From CAZVCJ01 sp964625745 (GTDB lineage: Bacteria; Chloroflexota; Anaerolineae; VGOG01), in assembly GCA_964625745.1 (NCBI GenBank), contig CAZVCJ010000070.1, positions 1 to 19,921 of the forward strand: a stretch of 19,921 nucleotides of DNA, read 5' to 3'. Under the pieces are notes generated by a model. It was given only the letters and a program-made list of their open reading frames with translations, had not been told where the DNA came from and searched no databases. Position numbers and translations under genes: made by a program. Below, one piece after another: positions 14,253 to 19,921 of this stretch (position 1 is the first letter of the stretch; every line of letters starts with the position of its first letter).

Positions 14253-14651
14253 CTATTGTATCCTTACCACCACCAAGGCGTCGCTCCAGAGCTTCTCCAG
14301 TTGATAATAGCTCCGCATGATGGGTGAGAAGACGTGAACGATAACACCGCCGTAATCCACCAGCAGCCACCCCGACGATGAGTCCCCCTCGATGTGCAAA
14401 GGTCTGACTCCCTCCGCTTTTGTCTTCTCTATGATCTCGCCTACAATGGCTTTGACCTGGCGCTCGCTCTCCCCGCTGCAGATGACGAAGTAGTCAGCCA
14501 ACAGAGAAATGGAACGCAAGTCCAACAGAACAATGTCGGAGCCCTTTTTGTCGGCGATGGCGTTGACTATTTTTCTGGCCAGTTCTATTGATTGCAGTTT
14601 GCTTCCTCCTCTCTGGTCAAGTGATCTAATGGTCCTTGGTCGGATGGTCAC
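14253..14651 (-). CDS. rsfS: Ribosomal silencing factor RsfS (DUF143, Iojap-like)
   Basis: Binds ribosomal protein uL14 on the large subunit and blocks subunit joining when nutrients are short. Conserved pattern: ELARKIVNAIADKKGSDIVL, LDLRSISLLADYFVICSGES, then HIEGDSSSGWLLVDYGGVIV and HVFSPIMRSYYQLEKLWSDA. The frame has a GTG at 14651 with no ribosome binding site, and the 18 residues it adds are translated from a dispersed repeat. A perfect AGGAGG (14605-14610 on the minus strand) lies 7 nt before an in-frame CTG at 14597, exactly where the conserved part begins. A CTG start giving 114 residues is therefore my preferred reading; the coordinates given are the longest standard-codon form. It is last in the leftward run after the Mut7-C gene and ends convergently. 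Confidence 0.93.
   Translation of the reverse strand: MTIRPRTIRSLDQRGGSKLQSIELARKIVNAIADKKGSDIVLLDLRSISLLADYFVICSGESERQVKAIVGEIIEKTKAEGVRPLHIEGDSSSGWLLVDYGGVIVHVFSPIMRSYYQLEKLWSDALVVVRIQ
14605..14610 (-). promoter_or_regulatory. Shine-Dalgarno site pointing to a CTG start for rsfS
   Basis: On the minus strand AGGAGG is followed by AAGCAAA and then CTG (14597-14595). There is no ATG, GTG or TTG in frame between the GTG at 14651 and this site. Confidence 0.65.
14615..14651. repeat. GGTCAAGTG / CTTGGTCRGATGGTC repeat (family D, copy 1)
   Basis: GGTCAAGTG, GGTCCTTGGTC and GGATGGTCA occur in sequence here, and the same units recur at 15228-15293 (GTCCTTGGTCAGATGGTCCT, GGTCAAGTGG). The copy here underlies the apparent N-terminus of RsfS. 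Confidence 0.7.
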
Positions 14652-14652
14652 T

Positions 14653-14759
14653 TGTCATCGCGAGGCACGGTTTTTGTGCCGCCTGTCCTGAGCTTGTCGA
14701 AGGGAAGCAATCTCCAATTCGCGGGGTGGGGATTGCTTCGCCTTCGGCTCACAATGACA
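14653..14759. repeat. Nested palindromic repeat (family A, copy 2) carrying a CTTGTCGAAG core
   Basis: Outer ends TGTCATCGCGAGG and CTCACAATGACA match the arms of the copy at 80-189. Inner arms GAAGCAATCTCC (14704-14715) and GGGGATTGCTTCG (14728-14740) also match. Between outer and inner left arms lies CCTGAGCTTGTCGAAGGG (14687-14704), shared with the mfd element at 4124-4141. The right end supplies the last codons and the stop of the Mut7-C gene. Confidence 0.85.
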
Positions 14760-15210
14760 CCCCCTCCTGTCGGATTCGGGCCATTTCCTGGCGTATGTTG
14801 TCCCAGTGGGTGCCCCGCCAATAGATCCGGCCACACTCAGGACAGAGGTTGAAGTGCTCCTTGGTTCGGAATACGTAAGGTGGGACACGTCCTTTCACCG
14901 ATGGTTTCTCGACCTCTTGAAGGAGCGTGTTGCAAACTGGGCAGCGGGAGAAGGGGCGTTCAGTTTTCAGATTCAGGTCAGAGATGACTTGTTGAATCTG
15001 CTCTTCCAGCTCATCGCTCTCGACGAGGAGGCAAGTCAGCCCGCGCCGCCGCGTTAGTTCTCTATCGCGGGTTAACAGGACTCGCCCTTGCGCACGGGCC
15101 AGGCGCACCAGTTCGTGGTCATCCAGGTCAGGAAAGTAGGCCGTGTCGTAGCCCAGGAGTCGCAACCACTTGGCCAGGCGACCCAGCATCCCATCAAGTA
15201 GCAGCTTCAT
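14749..15210 (-). CDS. Mut7-C RNase-domain protein (DUF82) with C-terminal zinc ribbon
   Basis: Predicted PIN-like ribonuclease of 153 residues; the substrate is unknown. The N-terminal half has the family signature LLDGMLGRLAKWLRLLGYDT with Asp6, then PDLDDHELVRLARAQGRVLL and TRDREL, giving Asp residues suited to a metal site. The C-terminal half has two CxxC knuckles (CPVC 90-93 and CPEC 123-126) and the typical CGRIYWRGTHWDNI ending. ATG 15210 starts exactly at the conserved MKLLLDG; the upstream in-frame extension to 15255 is repeat sequence. The final residues V-S-L and the TGA are read from a family A repeat. It lies between ybeY and rsfS, so a role in RNA metabolism alongside ribosome factors is plausible. 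Confidence 0.9.
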   Translation of the reverse strand: MKLLLDGMLGRLAKWLRLLGYDTAYFPDLDDHELVRLARAQGRVLLTRDRELTRRRGLTCLLVESDELEEQIQQVISDLNLKTERPFSRCPVCNTLLQEVEKPSVKGRVPPYVFRTKEHFNLCPECGRIYWRGTHWDNIRQEMARIRQEGVSL

Positions 15211-15227
15211 GGTTCTTCTGGTCAGGT

Positions 15228-15295
15228 AGTCCTTGGTCAGATGGTCCTTGGTCAAGTGGTTTGACTATCTGACCTTCCGACCATCTGACTATTCG
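15228..15295. repeat. GTCAGATGGTC repeats between ybeY and the Mut7-C gene (family D, copy 2)
   Basis: Direct units GTCCTTGGTCAGATGGTC and GTCCTTGGTCAAGTGG are followed by the inverted form GACCTTCCGACCATCTGAC. The element fills the 41-nt gap and extends into the ybeY 3' end, where it encodes the tail SNSQMVGRSDSQTT. Confidence 0.75.
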
Positions 15296-15779
15296 ACAAA
15301 ATATGTTCTTCTCTCTCCCTCATCTTCCGAGCAGCGGCTTCCTCTTGGTGATCGTAGCCCAGGAGGTGCAGGATGCCGTGAACGACCAACAGCTTTAGTT
15401 CGCTCCCGGCGGCCTGGCCCAACTCCTCGGCCTGGGCCAGGGCCTGCTGGTAAGAAATCACCACGTCGCCCAGGTAGGGAGGGCCTTCTGGGGCGCTCAC
15501 GAAGTGCTCCTCAGTTCCCGCGCCAAAGGAGAGGACATCGGTGGGGGCATCCACACCGCGAAATCGGCGATTCAGTTCGCGAAGGGCCTCATCATCGGTT
15601 ATGATCAGGCTTAGTTCTGTTTGCTCTGCCACCTCTTCCTGGCTCAGAACCTCTGCGGCCAGGCGGCGAAGGGCTACCTCGTCAACCTTAGCCCCGAGAT
15701 GCGGGGCAACCTGGATGTTGATCCGGTGACCAGGCTTTGAGCTTTGAGCTTTAAGCTTTGAACTTTGAACTTCCCTCAT
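15252..15779 (-). CDS. ybeY: Endoribonuclease YbeY (16S rRNA maturation)
   Basis: Zinc-dependent single-strand endoribonuclease involved in 16S rRNA 3'-end processing and ribosome quality control. The metal motif HGILHLLGYDH is complete (His134, His138, His144), and the RRFRGVDAPTDVLSF and YLGDVVIS segments are typical. The ATG at 15779 overlaps the stop of the PgpH gene (ATGA) and has AGAGGAAGA just upstream, so the genes are coupled; an open frame to 15893 lies within the upstream gene and is not needed. Both ends are repeat-derived: residues 4-15 come from a heptanucleotide tandem repeat (15734-15768) and about 14 C-terminal residues from the 15228-15295 repeat. Length is 175 residues, slightly above usual. 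The pgpH-ybeY order is also found in Bacillus. Confidence 0.96.
   Translation of the reverse strand: MREVQSSKLKAQSSKPGHRINIQVAPHLGAKVDEVALRRLAAEVLSQEEVAEQTELSLIITDDEALRELNRRFRGVDAPTDVLSFGAGTEEHFVSAPEGPPYLGDVVISYQQALAQAEELGQAAGSELKLLVVHGILHLLGYDHQEEAAARKMREREEHILSNSQMVGRSDSQTT
15734..15768. repeat. Heptanucleotide tandem repeat inside the ybeY 5' end
   Basis: Five consecutive 7-nt units on the plus strand: GCTTTGA, GCTTTGA, GCTTTAA, GCTTTGA, ACTTTGA. Read on the minus strand this is VQSSKLKAQSSK of YbeY. Since seven is not a multiple of three, gain or loss of one unit would shift the ybeY frame. Confidence 0.85.
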
Positions 15780-17884
15780 TCTTCCTCTTCTTTGATCTCT
15801 TCGGGGTACTTCACGCGGGGATGAAATACGCCCTGCAGGATTTTGACGAAAGCGCCCCTGACCTGGTCCAAATCGCGCAGGGTGAGATCGCACTCGTCTA
15901 ACTGTCTGTCCGACATCTTGCTGGCGATGACCTTGCGCACCAACTCCTCGATTCCCTCGAGCGAGTCGGGACGTTCAGCTCGCACCGCAGCCTCGCAGCT
16001 ATCAGCGAGCATTACGATGGCTATCTCTTTGGTCTGAGGTTTAGGCCCCGGATAGCGGAAATCATCCTCGTTTACGCTGTCACCCTCGCTTTCGAGAGCC
16101 TGCCGGTAGAAGTAGGTGGCTACGCCAGTCCCTTGATGCTGGGAGATGAAATCACGGACTTTGTTGGGCAAGCGATACTTCTTAGCCAAATCCAGGCCGT
16201 CCGTGACGTGGCTGATGATGATCTGGGCACTGGTTCGCGAGTCGAGGCTTTCGTGAACGTTCACTCCCCCCATCTGGTTGTCAACGAAGAAATATGGCCG
16301 GAGGGTCTTGCCTATGTCATGGTAATAGGCCCCCACTCGGGCGAGCAGGGCGTCGGCCCCGATGCGCCCCGCCGCCTCTTCCGCCATGTTGCTGACCAGG
16401 ATGCTGTGGTTATAGGTCCCCGGCGCTTTGAGCAGGAGTTGGCGCAGGAGGGGATGGGTAGGGCGGGCTAACTCCATGAGCTGCAAGGAGGTAGTGATGT
16501 CGAACAAGGTGCCCAGCAGGTAGAAACCCGCCAGGGTTAAGCTGGCCGATAGCCCTCCGTTTATCAGGCTGAGGCCAGCCAGGGTCAAAAGCTGCACCGT
16601 GTCGTAGTTCTGCTTGGGCAGGCGGAAGGCGAAGATCACGGCCAGGTTGGCCAGGGCAACGTAGATCCCTGCCCAGAAGAAGGCATTCAACTTCTCAACC
16701 TTGCGCAGGCTGAGAGACGCAATCAGGCCGCCTACCAGGGCGTAGGTCGCCACTTCCAGGGAGCTACCGGCCATGAAGCCCACGATGATGCTGAACAGGA
16801 CTGTCACCGTGATAGCCAACTGAGGGCCCAGGAGCACTGTCAACAGCATTGACAGGGCAGCCGTGGGGAGAAGATATGACAGGGTGGTCTGGTCGGACAC
16901 CATTAGCTTGCCCGCCAGGATGAACAAGACCAGCAGGAGAAGCAACAGTAGCATGTGCGGCCATCTGGTCCAGTATCCTGGCCGAAAGCGGATAAGGTAG
17001 AGCCCCAAGACAATGGTGATCAGCAGCACGAAGATGATGGGGCTAACTATTCCCTGCCATTCGATCTCGGCTTGGTGCAGCCCCAGGGCGCTGAGGGCTT
17101 CCACGTCGAGAGGAGTGACGATATCCCCTTCCCTCAGGATGATCTCCCCTTCCACGATGGTTTGGCTGACGGGCGCCACGTTTTCGCGGGCCAACTGCTT
17201 ATCCTCATCTGTCTTCTCGGCGTTGTAGAAGCTGTTGGGTTCGATGAGGTCACTGGCCAGCTCGCTGACAATCCCGGCCTGAACTTCGGAGAGCTCGAGA
17301 TCCACCAGGGTAGAGACCGTTCGCCTGGCCTGATCCAGTTGGCTCTCTCGGATCTCCTCGCTCATGGCTTCATCAAGTACGGATATGGCCTCGGCTTGCA
17401 CCACCTGCCAACTTTCCTCGGGGAGGCTTAGTATCTGGTCAATGATCGCTGTCGAGAGGCTGAGGTCAGGGATAGCTCCGATCCACTGCCTTTGCTGCTC
17501 TGGCTTGGCGTAGGAATCCTGGCGTATTGAGTCTATGTAATCTAATATCTGGCGGACCTTGGTCAACTGTTGGCGAGCCACGCGGGCATCAGGGGGATCG
17601 TATATGTCCTTCGCGGCTGCTGCAGCTCTGTCTTCGGCCTCCGTGGTCAAGATTTGGCTTACATAGGTGATCTCGCGGGGCGCGCGAATATCTGAGTCGC
17701 TGACGTCCCCCTCGTCCAGGATGATTCGATCCACAGGCAGGAATTCAAAGATCAGGATGCCGCTTACTGCCAGGACGAAGACCAAACCGGCGAGAATGGC
17801 TCGTAGCACTATCCACCAGGTGACGCCTTTTTTGTCGGGCATTGACCCACGCTGGTCAACGTCGTTGGCAACAACTGCTGACAC
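15776..17884 (-). CDS. pgpH: PgpH-type 7TM-HD phosphodiesterase (c-di-AMP hydrolase family)
   Basis: Membrane phosphodiesterase; characterised PgpH proteins hydrolyse c-di-AMP to pApA. Domain order over 702 residues: a first membrane segment (about 23-47), an extracytoplasmic 7TMR-HDED region (about 50-275, with VDRIILDEGDVSDSDIRAPR and IVEGEIILREGDIVTPLDVE), a block of membrane helices (about 278-463) and a cytoplasmic HD domain (about 475-690). Metal-site residues visible are His493 in TYNHSILVSNMAE, His522-Asp523 in AYYHDIGK and His559 in IISHVTDG. GTG 17884 has GGGAG seven nt upstream; ATG 17842 is an alternative that keeps all domains. The 3' end overlaps ybeY (ATGA). It may tie osmotic/cell-wall signalling to the ribosome genes behind it (inference). 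Confidence 0.94.
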   Translation of the reverse strand: MSAVVANDVDQRGSMPDKKGVTWWIVLRAILAGLVFVLAVSGILIFEFLPVDRIILDEGDVSDSDIRAPREITYVSQILTTEAEDRAAAAAKDIYDPPDARVARQQLTKVRQILDYIDSIRQDSYAKPEQQRQWIGAIPDLSLSTAIIDQILSLPEESWQVVQAEAISVLDEAMSEEIRESQLDQARRTVSTLVDLELSEVQAGIVSELASDLIEPNSFYNAEKTDEDKQLARENVAPVSQTIVEGEIILREGDIVTPLDVEALSALGLHQAEIEWQGIVSPIIFVLLITIVLGLYLIRFRPGYWTRWPHMLLLLLLLVLFILAGKLMVSDQTTLSYLLPTAALSMLLTVLLGPQLAITVTVLFSIIVGFMAGSSLEVATYALVGGLIASLSLRKVEKLNAFFWAGIYVALANLAVIFAFRLPKQNYDTVQLLTLAGLSLINGGLSASLTLAGFYLLGTLFDITTSLQLMELARPTHPLLRQLLLKAPGTYNHSILVSNMAEEAAGRIGADALLARVGAYYHDIGKTLRPYFFVDNQMGGVNVHESLDSRTSAQIIISHVTDGLDLAKKYRLPNKVRDFISQHQGTGVATYFYRQALESEGDSVNEDDFRYPGPKPQTKEIAIVMLADSCEAAVRAERPDSLEGIEELVRKVIASKMSDRQLDECDLTLRDLDQVRGAFVKILQGVFHPRVKYPEEIKEEEE

Positions 17885-17924
17885 TTATCACTCCCTCTTT
17901 CGCATCAGGGTAGGAGTCTCACTT

Positions 17925-17986
17925 CGCTCCGGCTGGATCGCCAGATCCAGCCGCTGAGCGACGGATTTGGCAATCCGTCGCGAGCG
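17925..17986. repeat. Three-way-junction palindromic repeat upstream of pgpH
   Basis: Two adjacent perfect hairpins, GGCTGGATC-GCCA-GATCCAGCC (17931-17952) and GCGACGGATT-TGGC-AATCCGTCGC (17958-17981), are enclosed by the outer arms CGCTC (17925-17929) and GAGCG (17982-17986). The compact symmetric design is typical of REP/palindromic dispersed repeats. It lies about 40 nt upstream of the pgpH start and could be in its leader. No function is shown. Confidence 0.75.
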
Positions 17987-18010
17987 TGGATGATACCTTA
18001 ACAATAGCGC

Positions 18011-18037
18011 AGGGGGAGCACCTGAGGCGCTCCCCCT
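18011..18037. terminator. Probable intrinsic terminator after yqeY (possibly bidirectional)
   Basis: AGGGGGAGC (18011-18019) pairs perfectly with GCTCCCCCT (18029-18037) around a 9-nt loop. For the leftward yqeY transcript it lies about 75 nt beyond the stop and is followed by GCGCTATTGTTAAGG, a weak T-tract. On the plus strand TTGTTAACTT follows. It separates rpsU-yqeY from pgpH. Confidence 0.65.
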
Positions 18038-18112
18038 TTGTTAACTTACCTCTGAAGCGAATCCATTGGATTAGCGAAGGACCACACGAAGATACTTCCA
18101 CGGGAGGAACTC

Positions 18113-18565
18113 TCAAGTCTTGCCAGCCAGGAGTTCCTTCACCACCTGGTTGACGAGCTTTCCGTCGGCTTTGCCCTGCGTCAGCGGCATCAGCCGGCGC
18201 ATAACTTGGCCCATCTGAGCCGGGCTGGCGGCCCCGATCTCTTCGATGATTTGGCGGACTTGGGCTTCGATTTCCTCGCGGCTCAATTGCTCCGGCAGAT
18301 AGGCAGTCAGGATCTGTAGCTCTGCTTTCTCCCGATCTGCCAGGTCTTGCCGGTTGCCTATCTCGAACTGAGCGATGGACTCACGGCGCTGCTCGGCCTC
18401 TTTGGCGATGATTGCCAGCAGCTCCCCTTCCCCCAATTCGCGTCTCTTCTCGATCTCGGCGTTTTTGATGGCGGCTATGACCAAGCGGAGAGTGGATCTG
18501 CCTGGTTCATCCCCTTGACGGATTGTCTGTTTCAGGTCTTCTGTTAGCTTGTCTCTTAGACTCAT
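18113..18565 (-). CDS. yqeY: GatB/YqeY-domain protein
   Basis: 150-residue stand-alone protein of the YqeY family, related to the tail domain of the GatB/GatE tRNA-amidotransferase subunits and thought to touch tRNA; its exact role is not established. Family pattern: LRDKLTEDLKQTIRQGDE, TLRLVIAAIKNAEIEKRREL, the helix AYLPEQLSREEIEAQVRQII, then MGQVMRRLMPLTQGKADGKL and VNQVVKELL. ATG 18565 is the natural start, although its ribosome binding site is weak. It follows rpsU by 20 nt on the same strand, the same pairing seen in many bacteria, so it is likely expressed from the rpsU promoter and ends at the terminator at 18011-18037. Confidence 0.95.
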   Translation of the reverse strand: MSLRDKLTEDLKQTIRQGDEPGRSTLRLVIAAIKNAEIEKRRELGEGELLAIIAKEAEQRRESIAQFEIGNRQDLADREKAELQILTAYLPEQLSREEIEAQVRQIIEEIGAASPAQMGQVMRRLMPLTQGKADGKLVNQVVKELLAGKT

Positions 18566-18585
18566 GCTGTGCTGGCCCGAAAACT

Positions 18586-18792
18586 CTAGTATCTCTGTCG
18601 TTGGCTCTTGCGAGTTTGTCTTCGGCTCTTGCGTAGTTTCGTCGCCTTCTTTCTCTTCTTAATCACACTGGGCTTCTCGAAGAAACGGCGGCGGCGAACT
18701 TCAGACAACACTCGATCAGTCTGGACCTTCTTCTTGAAGCGCTTCAAAGCTCCCTCGAAGGATTCGCCTTCCCTGATCACTATCCGCGACAC
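18586..18792 (-). CDS. rpsU: 30S ribosomal protein S21
   Basis: Small-subunit protein involved in early mRNA binding. 68 very basic residues: IVIREGESFEGALKRFKKKV at the N-terminus, then TDRVLSEVRRRRFFEKPSV, and a Lys/Arg-rich tail (IKKRKKATKLRKSRRQTRKS). The N-terminal IREGESxExALKRFKK pattern defines the family. The start is GTG 18792, preceded by GGGGGGG and AAACAT; an ATG two nt upstream is out of frame and runs into an early stop. It is transcribed from the consensus promoter at 18833-18861 with a leader of about 35 nt and followed by yqeY. Confidence 0.96.
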   Translation of the reverse strand: MSRIVIREGESFEGALKRFKKKVQTDRVLSEVRRRRFFEKPSVIKKRKKATKLRKSRRQTRKSQRQRY

Positions 18793-18832
18793 ATGTTTCC
18801 CCCCCCTCTATTTGATCTCTAGTAGTACAGGG

Positions 18833-18861
18833 ATTATAGCCCTGGTAGGCTTTAATGTCAA
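18833..18861 (-). promoter_or_regulatory. Perfect-consensus sigma-70 promoter of rpsU-yqeY
   Basis: On the minus strand TTGACA (18856-18861), exactly 17 nt, then TATAAT (18833-18838). All twelve bases match the consensus at optimal spacing. It begins about 17 nt after the stop of the upstream BtrH_N gene and predicts transcription from near 18826. Confidence 0.9.
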
Positions 18862-18877
18862 GTCCGGTTTCGTCGCG

Positions 18878-19909
18878 TCATCCCCGAACCAGATCCCGCA
18901 GCCGCCCCCATGCCATCTCCTCCAGATCGGCGATTTCCACCAGGGGTTCGGTTGTCTCCGGGAGCACAGCGGCCGGGTCATCAGTCTTCCAGCCCCGCTT
19001 GAAGATTGCGGCGACCTCCTGCCACCGGTCGCCGATGTGCTGGAAGGTGTCCGCGCTCTCCTTCAGGCGCGCGTCGCCCGTGATCTCGGCGGCCTCGCCC
19101 AGGAAGCGGCTGAACATGTAGCGGAAGATGCCGCCGCCGGTGCCTCCCGTCGCGTCAATGAAGATGAAGGTGTTGAACAGCGTGAAGCGCAGTTCGTCCT
19201 CGTCCATCTGATCGGGCCACTTGAGCGCGCGTTTGGCCGCCTCGCGGATGCCCTTGACGCCGATGTTGCTGATGGGCGGCTCCAGCATCCTCGCTGCCTG
19301 TTCTACGATGGCCTGGCACACCTCATCGGAGGTGGGCTGGCGCTTGTTGCTGAAGTCGAAGGTGTACCATTTGTGCATGGGTGGAAAGGGCTTGTGCTTG
19401 GAGCCGCGCGCTTTCGCCAGGTCTTCCATCGAGACCGGATACACCCCGTCGCGATCGGCGATGAGTACCTGTTGCGTCTCCGCGTCGTAGCCGCAGACCA
19501 CCACGGCGTGTCCGCCAAAGTGATAGTCGCTGTCCCCAAAGTCGAAATAGGGCAGGAAGCCCATGTCGCAATAGATCATCACCGGCTGACCCGCGTCGAG
19601 CATCTCCAGGAGCATCCGCTCCGCCTTACGTGCGCTGGAGGTGGTGTGCGACTCGACCACCACGCCGGTGCGCCTGCCGGTGGTCTTCTCCAATCCCTCT
19701 TCGCCTGGACGCTCAAAGTTGGCTCGCCCTCCTATGAGGGGAGGTGCGCCCTTCATGTGCCAGTAGATGAAGCCGACCCCGCCGCCTATCCCCAGCAGCA
19801 TGTCCTCGCTGATGTGGTGGTCGTGGTAGGCGTAGACGTAGCGCATTGAGCCGGTGATGCAGTGGTGCGTCGCAAAGTGTTGAAAACCATCCAGAGATTT
19901 GAGTGCCAT
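18878..19909 (-). CDS. BtrH_N / DUF4872-domain protein (cysteine-protease-fold acyltransferase-like)
   Basis: 343 residues with the N-terminal domain named after butirosin protein BtrH, an acyltransferase with a papain-like fold. Cys17 lies in THHCITGSMRYVY, followed by HHISEDMLLGIGGGVGFIYW, a strongly conserved family stretch. His134 in FGGHAVVVCGYD and Asp152 in LIADRDG complete a plausible Cys-His-Asp site. The C-terminal half (DUF4872-like) is helical: DELRFTLFNTFIFIDATGGT, GGGIFRYMFSRFLGEAAEIT, and DRWQEVAAIFKRG. ATG 19909 has AGGAG (19917-19921) seven nt upstream, at the very window edge. No other biosynthetic genes are visible, so the substrate and pathway are unknown; upstream neighbours outside the window may decide. 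Confidence 0.85.
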   Translation of the reverse strand: MALKSLDGFQHFATHHCITGSMRYVYAYHDHHISEDMLLGIGGGVGFIYWHMKGAPPLIGGRANFERPGEEGLEKTTGRRTGVVVESHTTSSARKAERMLLEMLDAGQPVMIYCDMGFLPYFDFGDSDYHFGGHAVVVCGYDAETQQVLIADRDGVYPVSMEDLAKARGSKHKPFPPMHKWYTFDFSNKRQPTSDEVCQAIVEQAARMLEPPISNIGVKGIREAAKRALKWPDQMDEDELRFTLFNTFIFIDATGGTGGGIFRYMFSRFLGEAAEITGDARLKESADTFQHIGDRWQEVAAIFKRGWKTDDPAAVLPETTEPLVEIADLEEMAWGRLRDLVRG

Positions 19910-19921
19910 TTCTGTGCTCCT

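Noticed and set aside
15780..15893. Upstream extension of ybeY to 15893
   Set aside because: It lies wholly within pgpH in another frame; the ATGA overlap at 15776-15779 with a purine-rich site gives the natural start.
18608..19849. 413-residue plus-strand open frame opposite the BtrH_N gene, yqeY promoter region and rpsU
   Set aside because: It runs antisense through rpsU, its consensus promoter and a recognised BtrH_N protein; the translation has no family pattern and the codon bias belongs to the other strand.

Overview
The window is a moderately GC-rich bacterial chromosome segment made mostly of housekeeping genes, threaded with short palindromic and tandem repeats. The combination points to the Chloroflexota (Anaerolineae-like): an ECF sigma factor near a small membrane protein with a YPxYxxEL-type sigma-partner motif, a PT-rich surface protein, a degV pair, and repeats that read through coding frames. 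This taxonomic call is an inference from style and gene content; no rRNA marker is present.

Layout. 1-203: a MITE-like palindromic repeat flanked by 10-bp direct repeats, directly ahead of the first gene. 204-1652 (+): AlbA_2/Schlafen-type ATPase-like regulator. 1653-2123: no convincing gene, only tandem repeats and a large nested inverted repeat. 7220-2124 (-): surface protein, pth and mfd, read leftward as a likely operon. A compact divergent promoter region (about 7250-7345) with a central palindrome separates this operon from a rightward run: ECF sigma factor, two degV-family genes, a small membrane protein and a FabH-like ketoacyl-ACP synthase. After a repeat- and promoter-bearing gap (11576-11865) come a TPR lipoprotein, an M16 zinc peptidase and a small conserved-looking protein. 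The rest is leftward: rsfS, a Mut7-C RNase-domain protein, ybeY, a PgpH-type c-di-AMP phosphodiesterase, then (beyond a terminator) yqeY and rpsU under a perfect-consensus promoter, and at the right edge a BtrH_N/DUF4872 protein.

Functionally, much of the window concerns translation and its upkeep: Pth recycles peptidyl-tRNA, YbeY matures or checks 16S rRNA, RsfS silences idle ribosomes, S21 is a small-subunit protein, and YqeY resembles the tRNA-amidotransferase tail. Mfd couples transcription to repair, and PgpH degrades c-di-AMP.

The most unusual feature is repeat invasion of coding sequence. C/G-rich hairpin elements and a second palindromic family sit in frame inside mfd (three sites) and the AlbA_2 gene, and other repeats form the N- and C-terminal tails of YbeY, the stop codon of the Mut7-C gene and the apparent N-terminus of RsfS. 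This resembles the palindromic elements that invade Rickettsia genes. I saw no CRISPR array, tRNA, rRNA, phage or intact insertion sequence.
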